DNA from: MPNP01 sp965116235 | Lineage (GTDB): Bacteria; Pseudomonadota; Alphaproteobacteria; Rhodobacterales; Rhodobacteraceae | Reading direction: 5' to 3' | NCBI GenBank assembly: GCA_965116235.1 | Contig: OZ220496.1 | Coordinates: 2,666,001 to 2,730,000, forward strand | DNA length: 64,000 bases | Shown: one piece after another, positions 9,459 through 17,725 of the stretch | How the letters are laid out: each line of letters opens with the position of its first letter | How positions within the stretch are numbered: position 1 is the stretch's first letter | Translations under genes and position numbers: made by a program | The notes under the pieces: model-generated | The model's database searches: none | What the model was told of the DNA's origin: nothing | The model's input: only the letters and a program-made list of their open reading frames with translations

Positions 9459-10307
9459 ATGTTCCCAACGCCGATCGAAAGACAGCCCCCTTCCCTTCAG
9501 TGGCTTTACAAGGTCGTCTTGCCCATTTCGCTGATCATCTGGCTCCTTCCGCTCATCGCCGTATTCTTGACATCGCTTCGATCAGCGGGGGACATTACGA
9601 CCGGAAATTACTGGGGATGGCCGACTTCAATCAATTTTATCGCTAATTATTCGTCGATTTTTGAAAACACGCCTCTGGGCCAGTATCTTTTCAACAGTTT
9701 TCGGGTATCGATACCCACCGTCATCGGGGCTGTTGCCCTTTCTTGCATGACTGGCTTTGCCTTGGCCGTCTATCGGTTCCGCCTCAACCTGCTGGTATTT
9801 TTCATGTTCATTGCGGGCAATTTCGTTCCCTTTCAAATCCTTATGGTACCGGTTCGGGATTTGACCCTGCAACTGGGCGTGTACAACACAACGACCGGGC
9901 TGGCTTTGTTTCACATAGCCTTTCAGACGGGTTTTTGCACGCTGTTCATGCGCAATTTCATCAAGGCTCTGCCACAGGAGTTGATTGATGCTGCACGCGT
10001 TGAGGGCGTGTCTGAGATTCGGATATTCTGGTATGTTGTCTTGCCCCTGATGAAGCCGGCCATCGCCGCTCTGAGCGTCCTGATATTTACTTTTATCTGG
10101 AACGATTATTTTTGGGCAACAGTCTTGACTCAAGGGGTTGACTCGCAACCTGTCACGGCCGGATTGTACTCGCTCAACGGACAGTGGATCGCAGCCTGGC
10201 ATCTCGTTTCGGCTGGTTCCATCGTGGCGGCGATTCCCCCTGTGGCGATGTTCTTTCTCATGCAAAAACACTTCATCGCTGGTCTGACCCTCGGAGCCGT
10301 CAAGTGA
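9459..10307 (+). CDS. Sugar ABC transporter permease (MalG/UgpE type)
   Basis: Second inner-membrane permease, 282 residues, beginning directly after the stop of the first. It shows the MalG/UgpE pattern. An N-terminal helix ends in LTSLRSAGDI, a long periplasmic loop follows, then a conserved FVPFQILMVPVRDL. The EAA loop is DAARVEGVSEIRIFWYVVLP near residue 185. Near the end, FIWNDYFWATVL matches the conserved FxWNdfxxp region of this family. The final helix ends LMQKHFIAGLTLGAVK, the normal C-terminus. The GH4 gene follows after 122 bases. Confidence 0.93.
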   Translation: MFPTPIERQPPSLQWLYKVVLPISLIIWLLPLIAVFLTSLRSAGDITTGNYWGWPTSINFIANYSSIFENTPLGQYLFNSFRVSIPTVIGAVALSCMTGFALAVYRFRLNLLVFFMFIAGNFVPFQILMVPVRDLTLQLGVYNTTTGLALFHIAFQTGFCTLFMRNFIKALPQELIDAARVEGVSEIRIFWYVVLPLMKPAIAALSVLIFTFIWNDYFWATVLTQGVDSQPVTAGLYSLNGQWIAAWHLVSAGSIVAAIPPVAMFFLMQKHFIAGLTLGAVK

Positions 10308-10429
10308 GAACCGCCCTTTTCAATCATCCGTTCTGAGCCCTGTAACTGCCCCGTGATGTCCCGCCACCCAGTATTCGCCCGATTGAAGACTCCGACGAGC
10401 CTCCGTGAAACCGAACCTAATGGTGGCTT

Positions 10430-11788
10430 GTGACCCAAGGGCCGAAAATAGCGTTCATTGGTGCAGGGTCGACAATTTTCCTCAAGAATATCGTGGCCGA
10501 TATTCTTATGCGGAAAGAGCTGCAGAGGACTCACTTGTCCCTGATGGACATCGATGAATCCCGGCTGGATGATGCATGTTGCCTGACGCGGAAAATCATC
10601 TCCACACTTGGGGTGCCCGCCACGACATCGGGACATTTGAGTCAGGAAGCGGCTTTGGACGGTGCCGATTTCGTTGTCGTCGCCTTTCAAATTGGTGGCT
10701 ACAAGCCGTGCACGGTCAACGATTTTGCCGTAGCCAAGAAATTCGGGCTGGAACAAACCATTGGCGACTCGCTGGGGATAGGCGGCATAATGCGCGGGTT
10801 GCGGACCGTACCCTATCTCCTGCGCTTGTGCGAGGACATGACTCGATTTTGTCCGGACGCCCTTATGCTGCAATACGTAAACCCGATGGCCATCAATTGC
10901 TGGGCCCTGTCCCGGCTTTTTCCGCAGATCAAGGTGGTCGGACTATGCCACTCGGTGCCCTACACCGTTGAGGAACTGGCTGAAGATCTGAATATCCCAT
11001 CCAAGGAAATGAGATTCAGATGTGCCGGCATAAATCATATGGCCTTTTTCCTGCATTTGGAGCGGCTCACCAGCAGCGGAGGAGTTCAGGACTTATATCC
11101 TGAACTGTTCAGGGAGTACAAGCAGGGTCATATCCCCAAGCCCAACAGGCTTAACCCCCGATGCCCCAATCTGGTCCGCTATGAGATCATGGACAGATTG
11201 GGCTATTTTGTCACCGAAAGCTCTGAGCATTTCGCCGAATATGTGCCTTGGTTTATCAAGAAAGGTCGACCAGATCTGATACGCCGCTTCCAGATACCGC
11301 TTGATGAATATCTGGTCCGGTGTGAAGAACAAGTCAGCGACTGGCAGAAGCAATCGCAACGCTGTCAAGATGACTCACCTCTTGAGCTGAGCCCCAGCCA
11401 GGAATATGCATCCGACATCATAGATTCGATCTGGACCGGGACGCCCTCGATCATTTATGGCAATGTGCCAAACACGGGTCTCATAACCTCTCTGCCAGAC
11501 AACTGCATAGTCGAGGTGCCTTGCCTGGTCGACAAGAACGGCATTCAACCCACTTACATTGGTTCCCTTCCACCGCAATTGACCGCATTGATACGAACCA
11601 ATCTGAGCGTTCAGGAACTGACTGTCGAAGCCATTGCCGAACAAGACAGGCAATTCATCTATCATGCGGCCATGATGGATCCTCGCACCGGTACGGAGCT
11701 TGATCTCGACCAGATTTGGGATCTGGTTGACGCCATGTTGGACGTTCACAAGGATTGGTTGCCCAAATGGGCTCAAAATTCACCATGA
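10430..11788 (+). CDS. Glycoside hydrolase family 4, probable alpha-galactosidase
   Basis: GH4 enzymes cleave glycosides by an NAD+- and Mn2+-dependent oxidation-elimination mechanism. This 452-residue protein starts at a GTG (no strong ribosome site). It has an N-terminal Rossmann motif KIAFIGAGSTIFLKNIV and the GH4 core GGIMRGLRTVPYLL. The metal-site motif is GLCHSVPYT, and the conserved ING-type stretch is CAGINHMAFFL with a metal-ligand histidine. In GH4 the residues after the metal-site cysteine track specificity. CHSV is the form of alpha-galactosidases (MelA); the alpha-galacturonidase LplD is, as I recall, also of this form, so that remains an alternative. It sits behind a sugar importer and ahead of a GH2 gene. 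Secretion signals are absent, so it acts in the cytoplasm on imported sugar. Confidence 0.88.
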   Translation: MTQGPKIAFIGAGSTIFLKNIVADILMRKELQRTHLSLMDIDESRLDDACCLTRKIISTLGVPATTSGHLSQEAALDGADFVVVAFQIGGYKPCTVNDFAVAKKFGLEQTIGDSLGIGGIMRGLRTVPYLLRLCEDMTRFCPDALMLQYVNPMAINCWALSRLFPQIKVVGLCHSVPYTVEELAEDLNIPSKEMRFRCAGINHMAFFLHLERLTSSGGVQDLYPELFREYKQGHIPKPNRLNPRCPNLVRYEIMDRLGYFVTESSEHFAEYVPWFIKKGRPDLIRRFQIPLDEYLVRCEEQVSDWQKQSQRCQDDSPLELSPSQEYASDIIDSIWTGTPSIIYGNVPNTGLITSLPDNCIVEVPCLVDKNGIQPTYIGSLPPQLTALIRTNLSVQELTVEAIAEQDRQFIYHAAMMDPRTGTELDLDQIWDLVDAMLDVHKDWLPKWAQNSP

Positions 11789-11840
11789 CACTGGCCGTTC
11801 GACTGATCTTTTCAGCCTTTACCAGAGGTTGAGGGTTGTC

Positions 11841-14105
11841 ATGCGCACACAAACGATCTGCAACGACGACTGGCGATTCATCGACAACTTCACTCCTGAT
11901 ATGGTGGGACAACCTGGAATCGGATGCCGAATATCCCTGCCCCACAATGCGGTGAACATTCCGCTCAATTATTTTGATGAAGATTCCTGGCAGAAAAAGT
12001 TCGGCTATCAAAAGACCATTGAATGGCAATCAAGCTTTGACGGCAAAGAGGTCTCGCTGGCATTCGACGGAGTCATGGCGAACGCGAAGGTCTATCTGGG
12101 CCGAGACCTGGTCGGAACCCACCACGACGGTTTCACGCCGTTTGAAGTGCCGTTGAGGCTCAGTCATGTTCAGGAGCGGAATCTGGTTTCGGTCGTCATT
12201 GACGGCATGGAAAATCCAGAAATTCCACCCTTTGGTGGCCGTATCGACTATCTGACTTATGCTGGAATCTACAGGGATGTCTGGCTGAAGGTTATCGATC
12301 CGATTGCCATCGATCAAGTCAAGGTCGAACCCTTCAATACCCTTGACGAACATAAGTCCATTGCTGTCTGGTGCCGCCTAAAAGGGCATAAAGAGCACAA
12401 TTCCCCGATTGATGTGACCTGCCAGGTCATTGACCCCGACACCGACAGGATCATAGGCAAGGTGAACGCTACTTGCACTGCCGATCAAGTGCGATTGACC
12501 ATAGCCAGTCTCGCCTCCGTCAAGCTGTGGGATATCGACGATCCCAAGCTTTACATTCTCCAAACCTCAATCGAATGCGATGGTTCCACCGATTGCATCG
12601 AAACGAACTTCGGGTTCCGAACTGCCGAGTTCAAGTCAGACGGCTTCTATCTCAACGGTCGGAAATTGAAGATCCGCGGGCTAAATCGACATCAGTCCTT
12701 CCCCTATGTCGGTTATGCCATGGGACGAATTGCACAGGAAAGAGACGCTGAGATGCTCAAGCATGATCTGGGATGCAATCTGGTCCGAACCTCGCATTAT
12801 CCGCAATCGCCTTGGTTTCACGACCACTGTGACCGCATTGGATTGCTGGTTTTTGAGGAAATTCCCGGATGGCAGCATATTGGCGGACCGAAATGGAAAA
12901 ACAGGGTTCTGCAAAATGTCGAGAGCATGATTCGGCGAAACTGGAATCGGCCATCCAATATTTTATGGGGTGTAAGGATCAACGAGTCCGAAGACGATCA
13001 AGCTCTCTACATGCAGACCAATGCTCTGGCCCGAAAGCTTGATCCGACCCGACAGACTGGTGGTGTTCGGTTTATCACGGACAGTGAATTCCTTGAAGAT
13101 GTGTACACCATGAATGACTTCGTTCAAGGCAGCGAGGAACTTTGGGGGGCAAACCATCAGCGAGTTTCTCTCAGAGACCAAAGGGACGTAACGGGCCTGA
13201 AACACGCCGTTCCGTACTTGGTAACCGAGTTTAACGGCCACATGTTCCCAACCAAAAGAACCGATAGCGAACATCGTCAGGTCGAACATGTGGTTCGATA
13301 TCTTGACATTCTGAACAAGGCTAATGGGGACCCCAATATCTCGGGTTGCATCGGCTGGTGCTTTGCCGACTACAACACCCACAAGGACTTTGGCTCCGGC
13401 GACCACATCTGTCACCATGGCGTGATGGACATGTTTCGGATACCCAAGTTTGCTTCGTATGTGTATTCCAGCCAAAAGGATCCAGCCCGAGAAATCGTTC
13501 TCAAACCTGTTACCTGCTGGGCAAGAGGGGAACGCAACATCGGCGGTGTTCTCCCTCTGTACATATTGACTAATTGTGACAAGGTGATCATGGAGTACGG
13601 CAGGCATCTGGTCAAAACCGCTTATCCCGACCGCAACCGATATCCATGCCTTGACCATCCCCCAGTCATCTTTGATCACACGCAATTTGAGCCGGAAGAG
13701 ATGGGACGATGGGGTCTGGATTGGGATGATGTCATCTTCATCGGCTATCTCGGCTCAAAGGTGGTGAAAACGGTTTCAATGGCGGCCAAGCCTGTGGCAA
13801 CGCAAATTGATGTCCGTTCCGACTGGAAAAAAACTGAGTTTGATCAGATCGAGCAAGTGCGCTTTGAAGTGAAGGCCCTTGATCAATTCGGCAACATCAT
13901 GCCCTATTTTGACGATCCTTTGTCAATCCACACCGATGGCGGCGAGATAATCGGACCCGACTGTCTTGCCATGCGCGGTGGCGTCGCAGGCTTCTGGGTC
14001 AATGTGACGCGGTCACTTCACCAAATCACGGTGTCGGCATACACGCACAGACTTCCATCCAAGACAGTCATCATCGATTTGGCCCAATCGCCCGCCACTC
14101 ATTGA
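11841..14105 (+). CDS. Glycoside hydrolase family 2 protein (beta-galactosidase/beta-glucuronidase type)
   Basis: About 754 residues from the ATG at 11841, preceded by a GAGG-like site. The frame is open further up but that part overlaps the GH4 gene. The N-terminal sugar-binding jelly roll includes VSLAFDGVMANAKVYLG and HHDGFTPFEVPL. An immunoglobulin-like domain follows. The TIM barrel begins near FYLNGRKLKIRGLNRHQSFP, with NLVRTSHYPQSPWFHD and GLLVFEEIPGW. The acid/base glutamate is the NE in WGVRINESEDD, and the nucleophile is probably the glutamate of LVTEFNGHMFP. All usual catalytic segments are present. There is no signal peptide. The exact glycosidic substrate is not determinable here; the GH4 neighbour favours galactosides. 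Confidence 0.9.
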   Translation: MRTQTICNDDWRFIDNFTPDMVGQPGIGCRISLPHNAVNIPLNYFDEDSWQKKFGYQKTIEWQSSFDGKEVSLAFDGVMANAKVYLGRDLVGTHHDGFTPFEVPLRLSHVQERNLVSVVIDGMENPEIPPFGGRIDYLTYAGIYRDVWLKVIDPIAIDQVKVEPFNTLDEHKSIAVWCRLKGHKEHNSPIDVTCQVIDPDTDRIIGKVNATCTADQVRLTIASLASVKLWDIDDPKLYILQTSIECDGSTDCIETNFGFRTAEFKSDGFYLNGRKLKIRGLNRHQSFPYVGYAMGRIAQERDAEMLKHDLGCNLVRTSHYPQSPWFHDHCDRIGLLVFEEIPGWQHIGGPKWKNRVLQNVESMIRRNWNRPSNILWGVRINESEDDQALYMQTNALARKLDPTRQTGGVRFITDSEFLEDVYTMNDFVQGSEELWGANHQRVSLRDQRDVTGLKHAVPYLVTEFNGHMFPTKRTDSEHRQVEHVVRYLDILNKANGDPNISGCIGWCFADYNTHKDFGSGDHICHHGVMDMFRIPKFASYVYSSQKDPAREIVLKPVTCWARGERNIGGVLPLYILTNCDKVIMEYGRHLVKTAYPDRNRYPCLDHPPVIFDHTQFEPEEMGRWGLDWDDVIFIGYLGSKVVKTVSMAAKPVATQIDVRSDWKKTEFDQIEQVRFEVKALDQFGNIMPYFDDPLSIHTDGGEIIGPDCLAMRGGVAGFWVNVTRSLHQITVSAYTHRLPSKTVIIDLAQSPATH

Positions 14106-14133
14106 ACAGCCGATGGTTGACGGACTCAATTCA

Positions 14134-14209
14134 TGGTGCCCCCAGAGAGACTCGAACTCCCGACCCCCTGATTACAAATCAGATGCTCTACCGGCTGAGC
14201 TATGGAGGC
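14134..14209 (-). tRNA. tRNA-Thr (anticodon TGT)
   Basis: The reverse strand folds into a complete 76-base cloverleaf with the 3' CCA encoded. The acceptor stem is 7 bp, including one G-U pair. The D-arm is GCTC/GAGC. The anticodon stem TCTGA/TCAGG closes a loop with TGT at 34-36. The T-arm carries TTCGAGT. The discriminator base is A. The sequence around it holds no other gene. Confidence 0.97.
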
Positions 14210-14260
14210 TGCGTTGGATAAGATTGTTCGATGGGGTTTCATGTCAATAGCCTTGCCAGG

Positions 14261-15958
14261 CTAAAATCCGCGCCGGCGATCATGTGACGCTGTTGGGATG
14301 ACGTGCCCGGCCTTCCTGTCCATGTTCACCAGAAGAAGAACGCCGAGACACCCAGTCAGGACAACCAGCAATGCGGCGGGGGAGGCCTGACCCAGATTTT
14401 CGAGTGACGCACGGTCATAGACACGAGTGGCCAAAGTATTGAAATCAAACGGCCGCAGCAACAAAGTAGCCGGAAGTTCCTTGATGGAATCGACAAAGAC
14501 CAGCAACAATCCCGTCAGAAGAGAACCCTTGATGATTGGAACGTGAACCTTGATCAAGGACTCCGAGGCTGACTTGCCTAATGATCGTGGAACCATTTGA
14601 ATGGAGGGGGCTATGCGTCCGAGGGCCGCCTCAACCATGTTGTGCGAGATGGCATAGAAGCGAATGCAGTAAGCCAGAATGATCCCGAACGCCGTTCCGG
14701 TGAAGATCAGGCCAGTATCTACGTTCCAAACGGCCTTGATCATATCCGCCACATGATGGTCAACGGTGATCATGAATATCAGAATTCCCAAGCCAAGGAC
14801 GGCACCCGGAATGGCATACCCCAGAGTGGTCAACGGCAAGACGAACCTCAAGATCCTGTTTTTGAGAATCGATTGCCCGTATACGAGTATCATGGCCATC
14901 GCAACTGTAACCACTGCGGCGGTGCCACCAGTGTAAAAACTGTTGACAAATGCCTGCAGCAAGCCCTTTTCAAACCACCAGTCATGATTGGCCAGAGCAT
15001 GATTGAGGATTATGCCGACGGGTAAAACAAAGCCTGACATGACCAGTATCAGGCAATAGAGCGTGGCCCCGTACTTGTGCAATCCCGTGAGTGGCCGGCG
15101 CATGATTCTCATCGACTTGCGGGGATGAGTGTAGAACCCGGCTCTGGCGTTAAAACGCTTCTCACCCATCACGATGATGAAAACGATGACCACCAACCCC
15201 AAAGCCAGCCTTGCTGATCCTTGCAGGTCATTTCCATCAAGCCAGACACTGAATATGCCAGCCGTAACGGTCTGAACGGCGAAATAATCGACAACTCCGT
15301 AGTCGGCAACGGTTTCCATGATAACAACGATCAGTCCGGCAAAGACACCGGGTCTGATTAGAGGAAGAAAAACGCCAACAAACCGGGAGAATGGCCCTTT
15401 GCCCAAGGTGCTGGCCACCTCGTCGAAGGCAGAAGATTGTTCGCGCAATGCAGTCCGAGAGAACAGGTAGACATACGGAAACAGAACAAGAGAGAGGGTG
15501 ATCGAAGCACCACCCAGACTTCTGATTTCGGGAAAATAGTATTCCGATGCCAAGGTAAAGTTGAACACATGTCGGATAATCGATTGTACCGGACCAGCAT
15601 ATTCAAGAAAATCAACCAACGCGTAGGCGGCAACATACGCCGGCATTGCAAGGGGAAAGAACAGGGAATATTCCAAGACACCTCTGAGGGGGAAACTGTA
15701 CACTGTGACCAGCCATGCTGAAACAACCCCCAAAACCGCCGAGATGACCGCCACCAGAACCACCAGCACCACGGTATTGCCCGCATAGCGCGAGAAGGTC
15801 GCCGTGTTGATCAGGTCACGAGTTGCATCAGATACCGTACTGAGACCCATGCCCTGGATGTTTATGGCAAGCAGCACAATGCATGCAACAGGAATGAGAA
15901 CGATGGCGATTATGCCAATCATGATGCCGGCAACAGATGCCGTTCGAATACGGACCAT
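14261..15958 (-). CDS. Iron(III)-type ABC transporter permease, fused double-domain
   Basis: 565-residue inner-membrane protein with two homologous permease halves, about twelve helices in all, as in FbpB/HitB/AfuB ferric-iron permeases (related to ThiP and PhnV). The first half contains the family-typical FPLAMPAYVAAYALVDFLEY (near residues 95-115) and an EAA loop FDEVASTLGKGPFSRF. The second half has EAALGRIAPSIQMVPRSLGK. No ATPase or binding-protein gene adjoins it, so the partners must be elsewhere. The substrate is assigned by family resemblance only. A tRNA-Thr gene lies just downstream. Confidence 0.85.
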   Translation of the reverse strand: MVRIRTASVAGIMIGIIAIVLIPVACIVLLAINIQGMGLSTVSDATRDLINTATFSRYAGNTVVLVVLVAVISAVLGVVSAWLVTVYSFPLRGVLEYSLFFPLAMPAYVAAYALVDFLEYAGPVQSIIRHVFNFTLASEYYFPEIRSLGGASITLSLVLFPYVYLFSRTALREQSSAFDEVASTLGKGPFSRFVGVFLPLIRPGVFAGLIVVIMETVADYGVVDYFAVQTVTAGIFSVWLDGNDLQGSARLALGLVVIVFIIVMGEKRFNARAGFYTHPRKSMRIMRRPLTGLHKYGATLYCLILVMSGFVLPVGIILNHALANHDWWFEKGLLQAFVNSFYTGGTAAVVTVAMAMILVYGQSILKNRILRFVLPLTTLGYAIPGAVLGLGILIFMITVDHHVADMIKAVWNVDTGLIFTGTAFGIILAYCIRFYAISHNMVEAALGRIAPSIQMVPRSLGKSASESLIKVHVPIIKGSLLTGLLLVFVDSIKELPATLLLRPFDFNTLATRVYDRASLENLGQASPAALLVVLTGCLGVLLLVNMDRKAGHVIPTASHDRRRGF

Positions 15959-16034
15959 TCTTTGAGCTCAATTCAGCGCATCTATTCCTTCCAGGAGTGA
16001 GAACTGATCCGACTTCGCCCTGCATCGGCTGGGC

Positions 16035-16823
16035 TCAGTGCCCGGCAAGCCTTGTCGTCAACATTATGGATTCAACAGCGGCCACAATCCACTCCAGACA
16101 TCGTGTATCGGAAAATCTGTGGTCGGCACCAGAAACCAGATTCATAGCCATGTCATCGCAGTCAATGTGCCGCATCAACCGTCTTGAAACCGATGGTTGC
16201 ACATCAATGTCGTCAAGACCATGAAGAAGCCGGACCGGACACTTCAGCCTGAAAGCATCATCGAACACCCTGAAATCCTGCCCCGAACTCAATAATTCCT
16301 GCGTGAATACATACGGGTCGCCATAGTCTGATTCGATTTGAATGCAGCCTTTGCGGGCCAATTCTTCCTGGTTCTTCTTGTTCAGATCTTTTAACAATTC
16401 ATCGGTGAACTCGACGGCGCTGGCAATCCCCACAAACCCATGCACCAAATGCGGAAACCGATGAGCGAATATCAGGCCCAGCCATCCTCCAAGCGACGAG
16501 CCCACAATTGTCTGCCGATCGAGCTGCAATCCTCGCACAATAACTTCGACACTTTCAAACCAGTCATGCAGTGTCGTATCTTCATACATCAGGGACGATT
16601 GCCCATGGCCCAAATAATCAAATCGCAAGAATGTTCGACCATTCTTCCGACAGTAGTCTTCCAGCGCCAAGGCTTTCGTGCCCGTCATGTCCGACTTCAG
16701 TCCTGTCAGGAACACAATCCCGGGACCATCTCCTTCAAGAAGGTTATAGGCCAGACGAAGATGCGGTCTGCTCGGAAGGTTGAAAAACTCTGTCATGCCA
16801 CTCTTTGCACCCTCTTTTGACAT
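16035..16823 (-). CDS. Alpha/beta hydrolase (ABHD10-like)
   Basis: 262-residue alpha/beta-hydrolase fold protein. The oxyanion region is IVFLTGLKSDMTG, then a FDYLGHGQSS strand-turn. The nucleophile elbow is GSSLGG (serine near residue 119), the acid is in LLHGLDDIDV (near 207) and the histidine is in SGADHRFSD (near 240). The FLTGLKSDM...GTKA and FDYxGHGxS pattern resembles bacterial relatives of ABHD10-type thioesterases and esterases. Substrate unknown. An alternative start is the methionine ten residues in (16796). No signal peptide. It is monocistronic here, with a long gene-poor stretch upstream. Confidence 0.82.
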   Translation of the reverse strand: MSKEGAKSGMTEFFNLPSRPHLRLAYNLLEGDGPGIVFLTGLKSDMTGTKALALEDYCRKNGRTFLRFDYLGHGQSSLMYEDTTLHDWFESVEVIVRGLQLDRQTIVGSSLGGWLGLIFAHRFPHLVHGFVGIASAVEFTDELLKDLNKKNQEELARKGCIQIESDYGDPYVFTQELLSSGQDFRVFDDAFRLKCPVRLLHGLDDIDVQPSVSRRLMRHIDCDDMAMNLVSGADHRFSDTRCLEWIVAAVESIMLTTRLAGH

Positions 16824-17725
16824 TCCAATCTTAAATCAAGAGACCCGACATTCTGGCTTTCTTTTTGGACACCACTTACTGGAACAGGTCATACATGAAG
16901 CAGTCTCCTGCAATGCCAACCCAATCGAATTTGACGACGTCATGATTGGTTCAATGTACATTGAACCTCCCAATCTCACAACATCGAATGGCGCTGCCAT
17001 GTTTTGACTCACGATTTGAGAGGTGGCTTGTTTTCTTGATCTGACAAGGGCAAGTATCCGACCCCCTTCAAGGTTGATCAAAGATGCCAGGAACAAACAC
17101 CACTCCTCCTGCTGCCAAGCCAGTCTCCGAAACTTCATGAGAACGGCTTGTTACAAGCGAGACGACCGCCACGAAAAGAGGAGCCGATGCGATGTCGTGC
17201 CGACAGCATCATACTCAAAGCCAGTTTGACAAGAGATATGTCGAAGCAACAGTTTTCAAGCCGTTGGCCTTGCAAGCCCGAATTGATTGTCATTGATTTT
17301 CCCCTTATCTTGGATGGACGGGCACAAGTCCGCTGCGGTCTCATATTTGATTCCAACCTTTGAGGATTGCAAAGGCAACTTGACGCAGTGCTTCTTACTC
17401 AATGGGAGCATTGCCCAAGGCCAGGTCTTGCCGAAGAAGACTGCGACTGACCCAGTTACCGATCGGGATGTTGAAAGCGACTTTGTCACGTTATTCCTGC
17501 AAGCTCGAAATGGAGCCATTCTCCATCGTGTGGCCAAGCATGTTCAGCCGTGAGTGACCATCTTGATTGAAGTTCTCTCCCCATCAAGGCATTCATGGCC
17601 ACTGTGCTCCAACAAACAAAATTTTTGCCATACGCTTAAATTGCACATCGCTCGACTTAAGTGTTGCGGACACCAAATTCCCTCGACCGGGTACGTGGTA
17701 GGTACCAAAGTGATAGGATATTTCG
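16824..17725. other. Gene-poor 900-base stretch between alpha/beta hydrolase and thrS
   Basis: Short open frames exist on both strands but none shows a recognisable motif, a convincing ribosome site or a consistent codon pattern. It contains one perfect 20-base palindrome (16948-16967, listed separately) and presumably the divergent promoters for the hydrolase and thrS. I see no RNA gene or mobile-element ends. Confidence 0.5.
16948..16967. repeat. Perfect 20-base palindrome
   Basis: The two halves GGTTCAATGT and ACATTGAACC are exact reverse complements with no gap. It lies about 125 bases upstream of the alpha/beta-hydrolase start. A site of this symmetry could be an operator for a dimeric regulator or a cruciform/hairpin. 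No second copy was noticed in the window. Confidence 0.7.

Noticed and set aside
16836..17553. Several 60-100 codon frames between the alpha/beta hydrolase and thrS
   Set aside because: Frames overlap on both strands without motifs or coding-like codon use.
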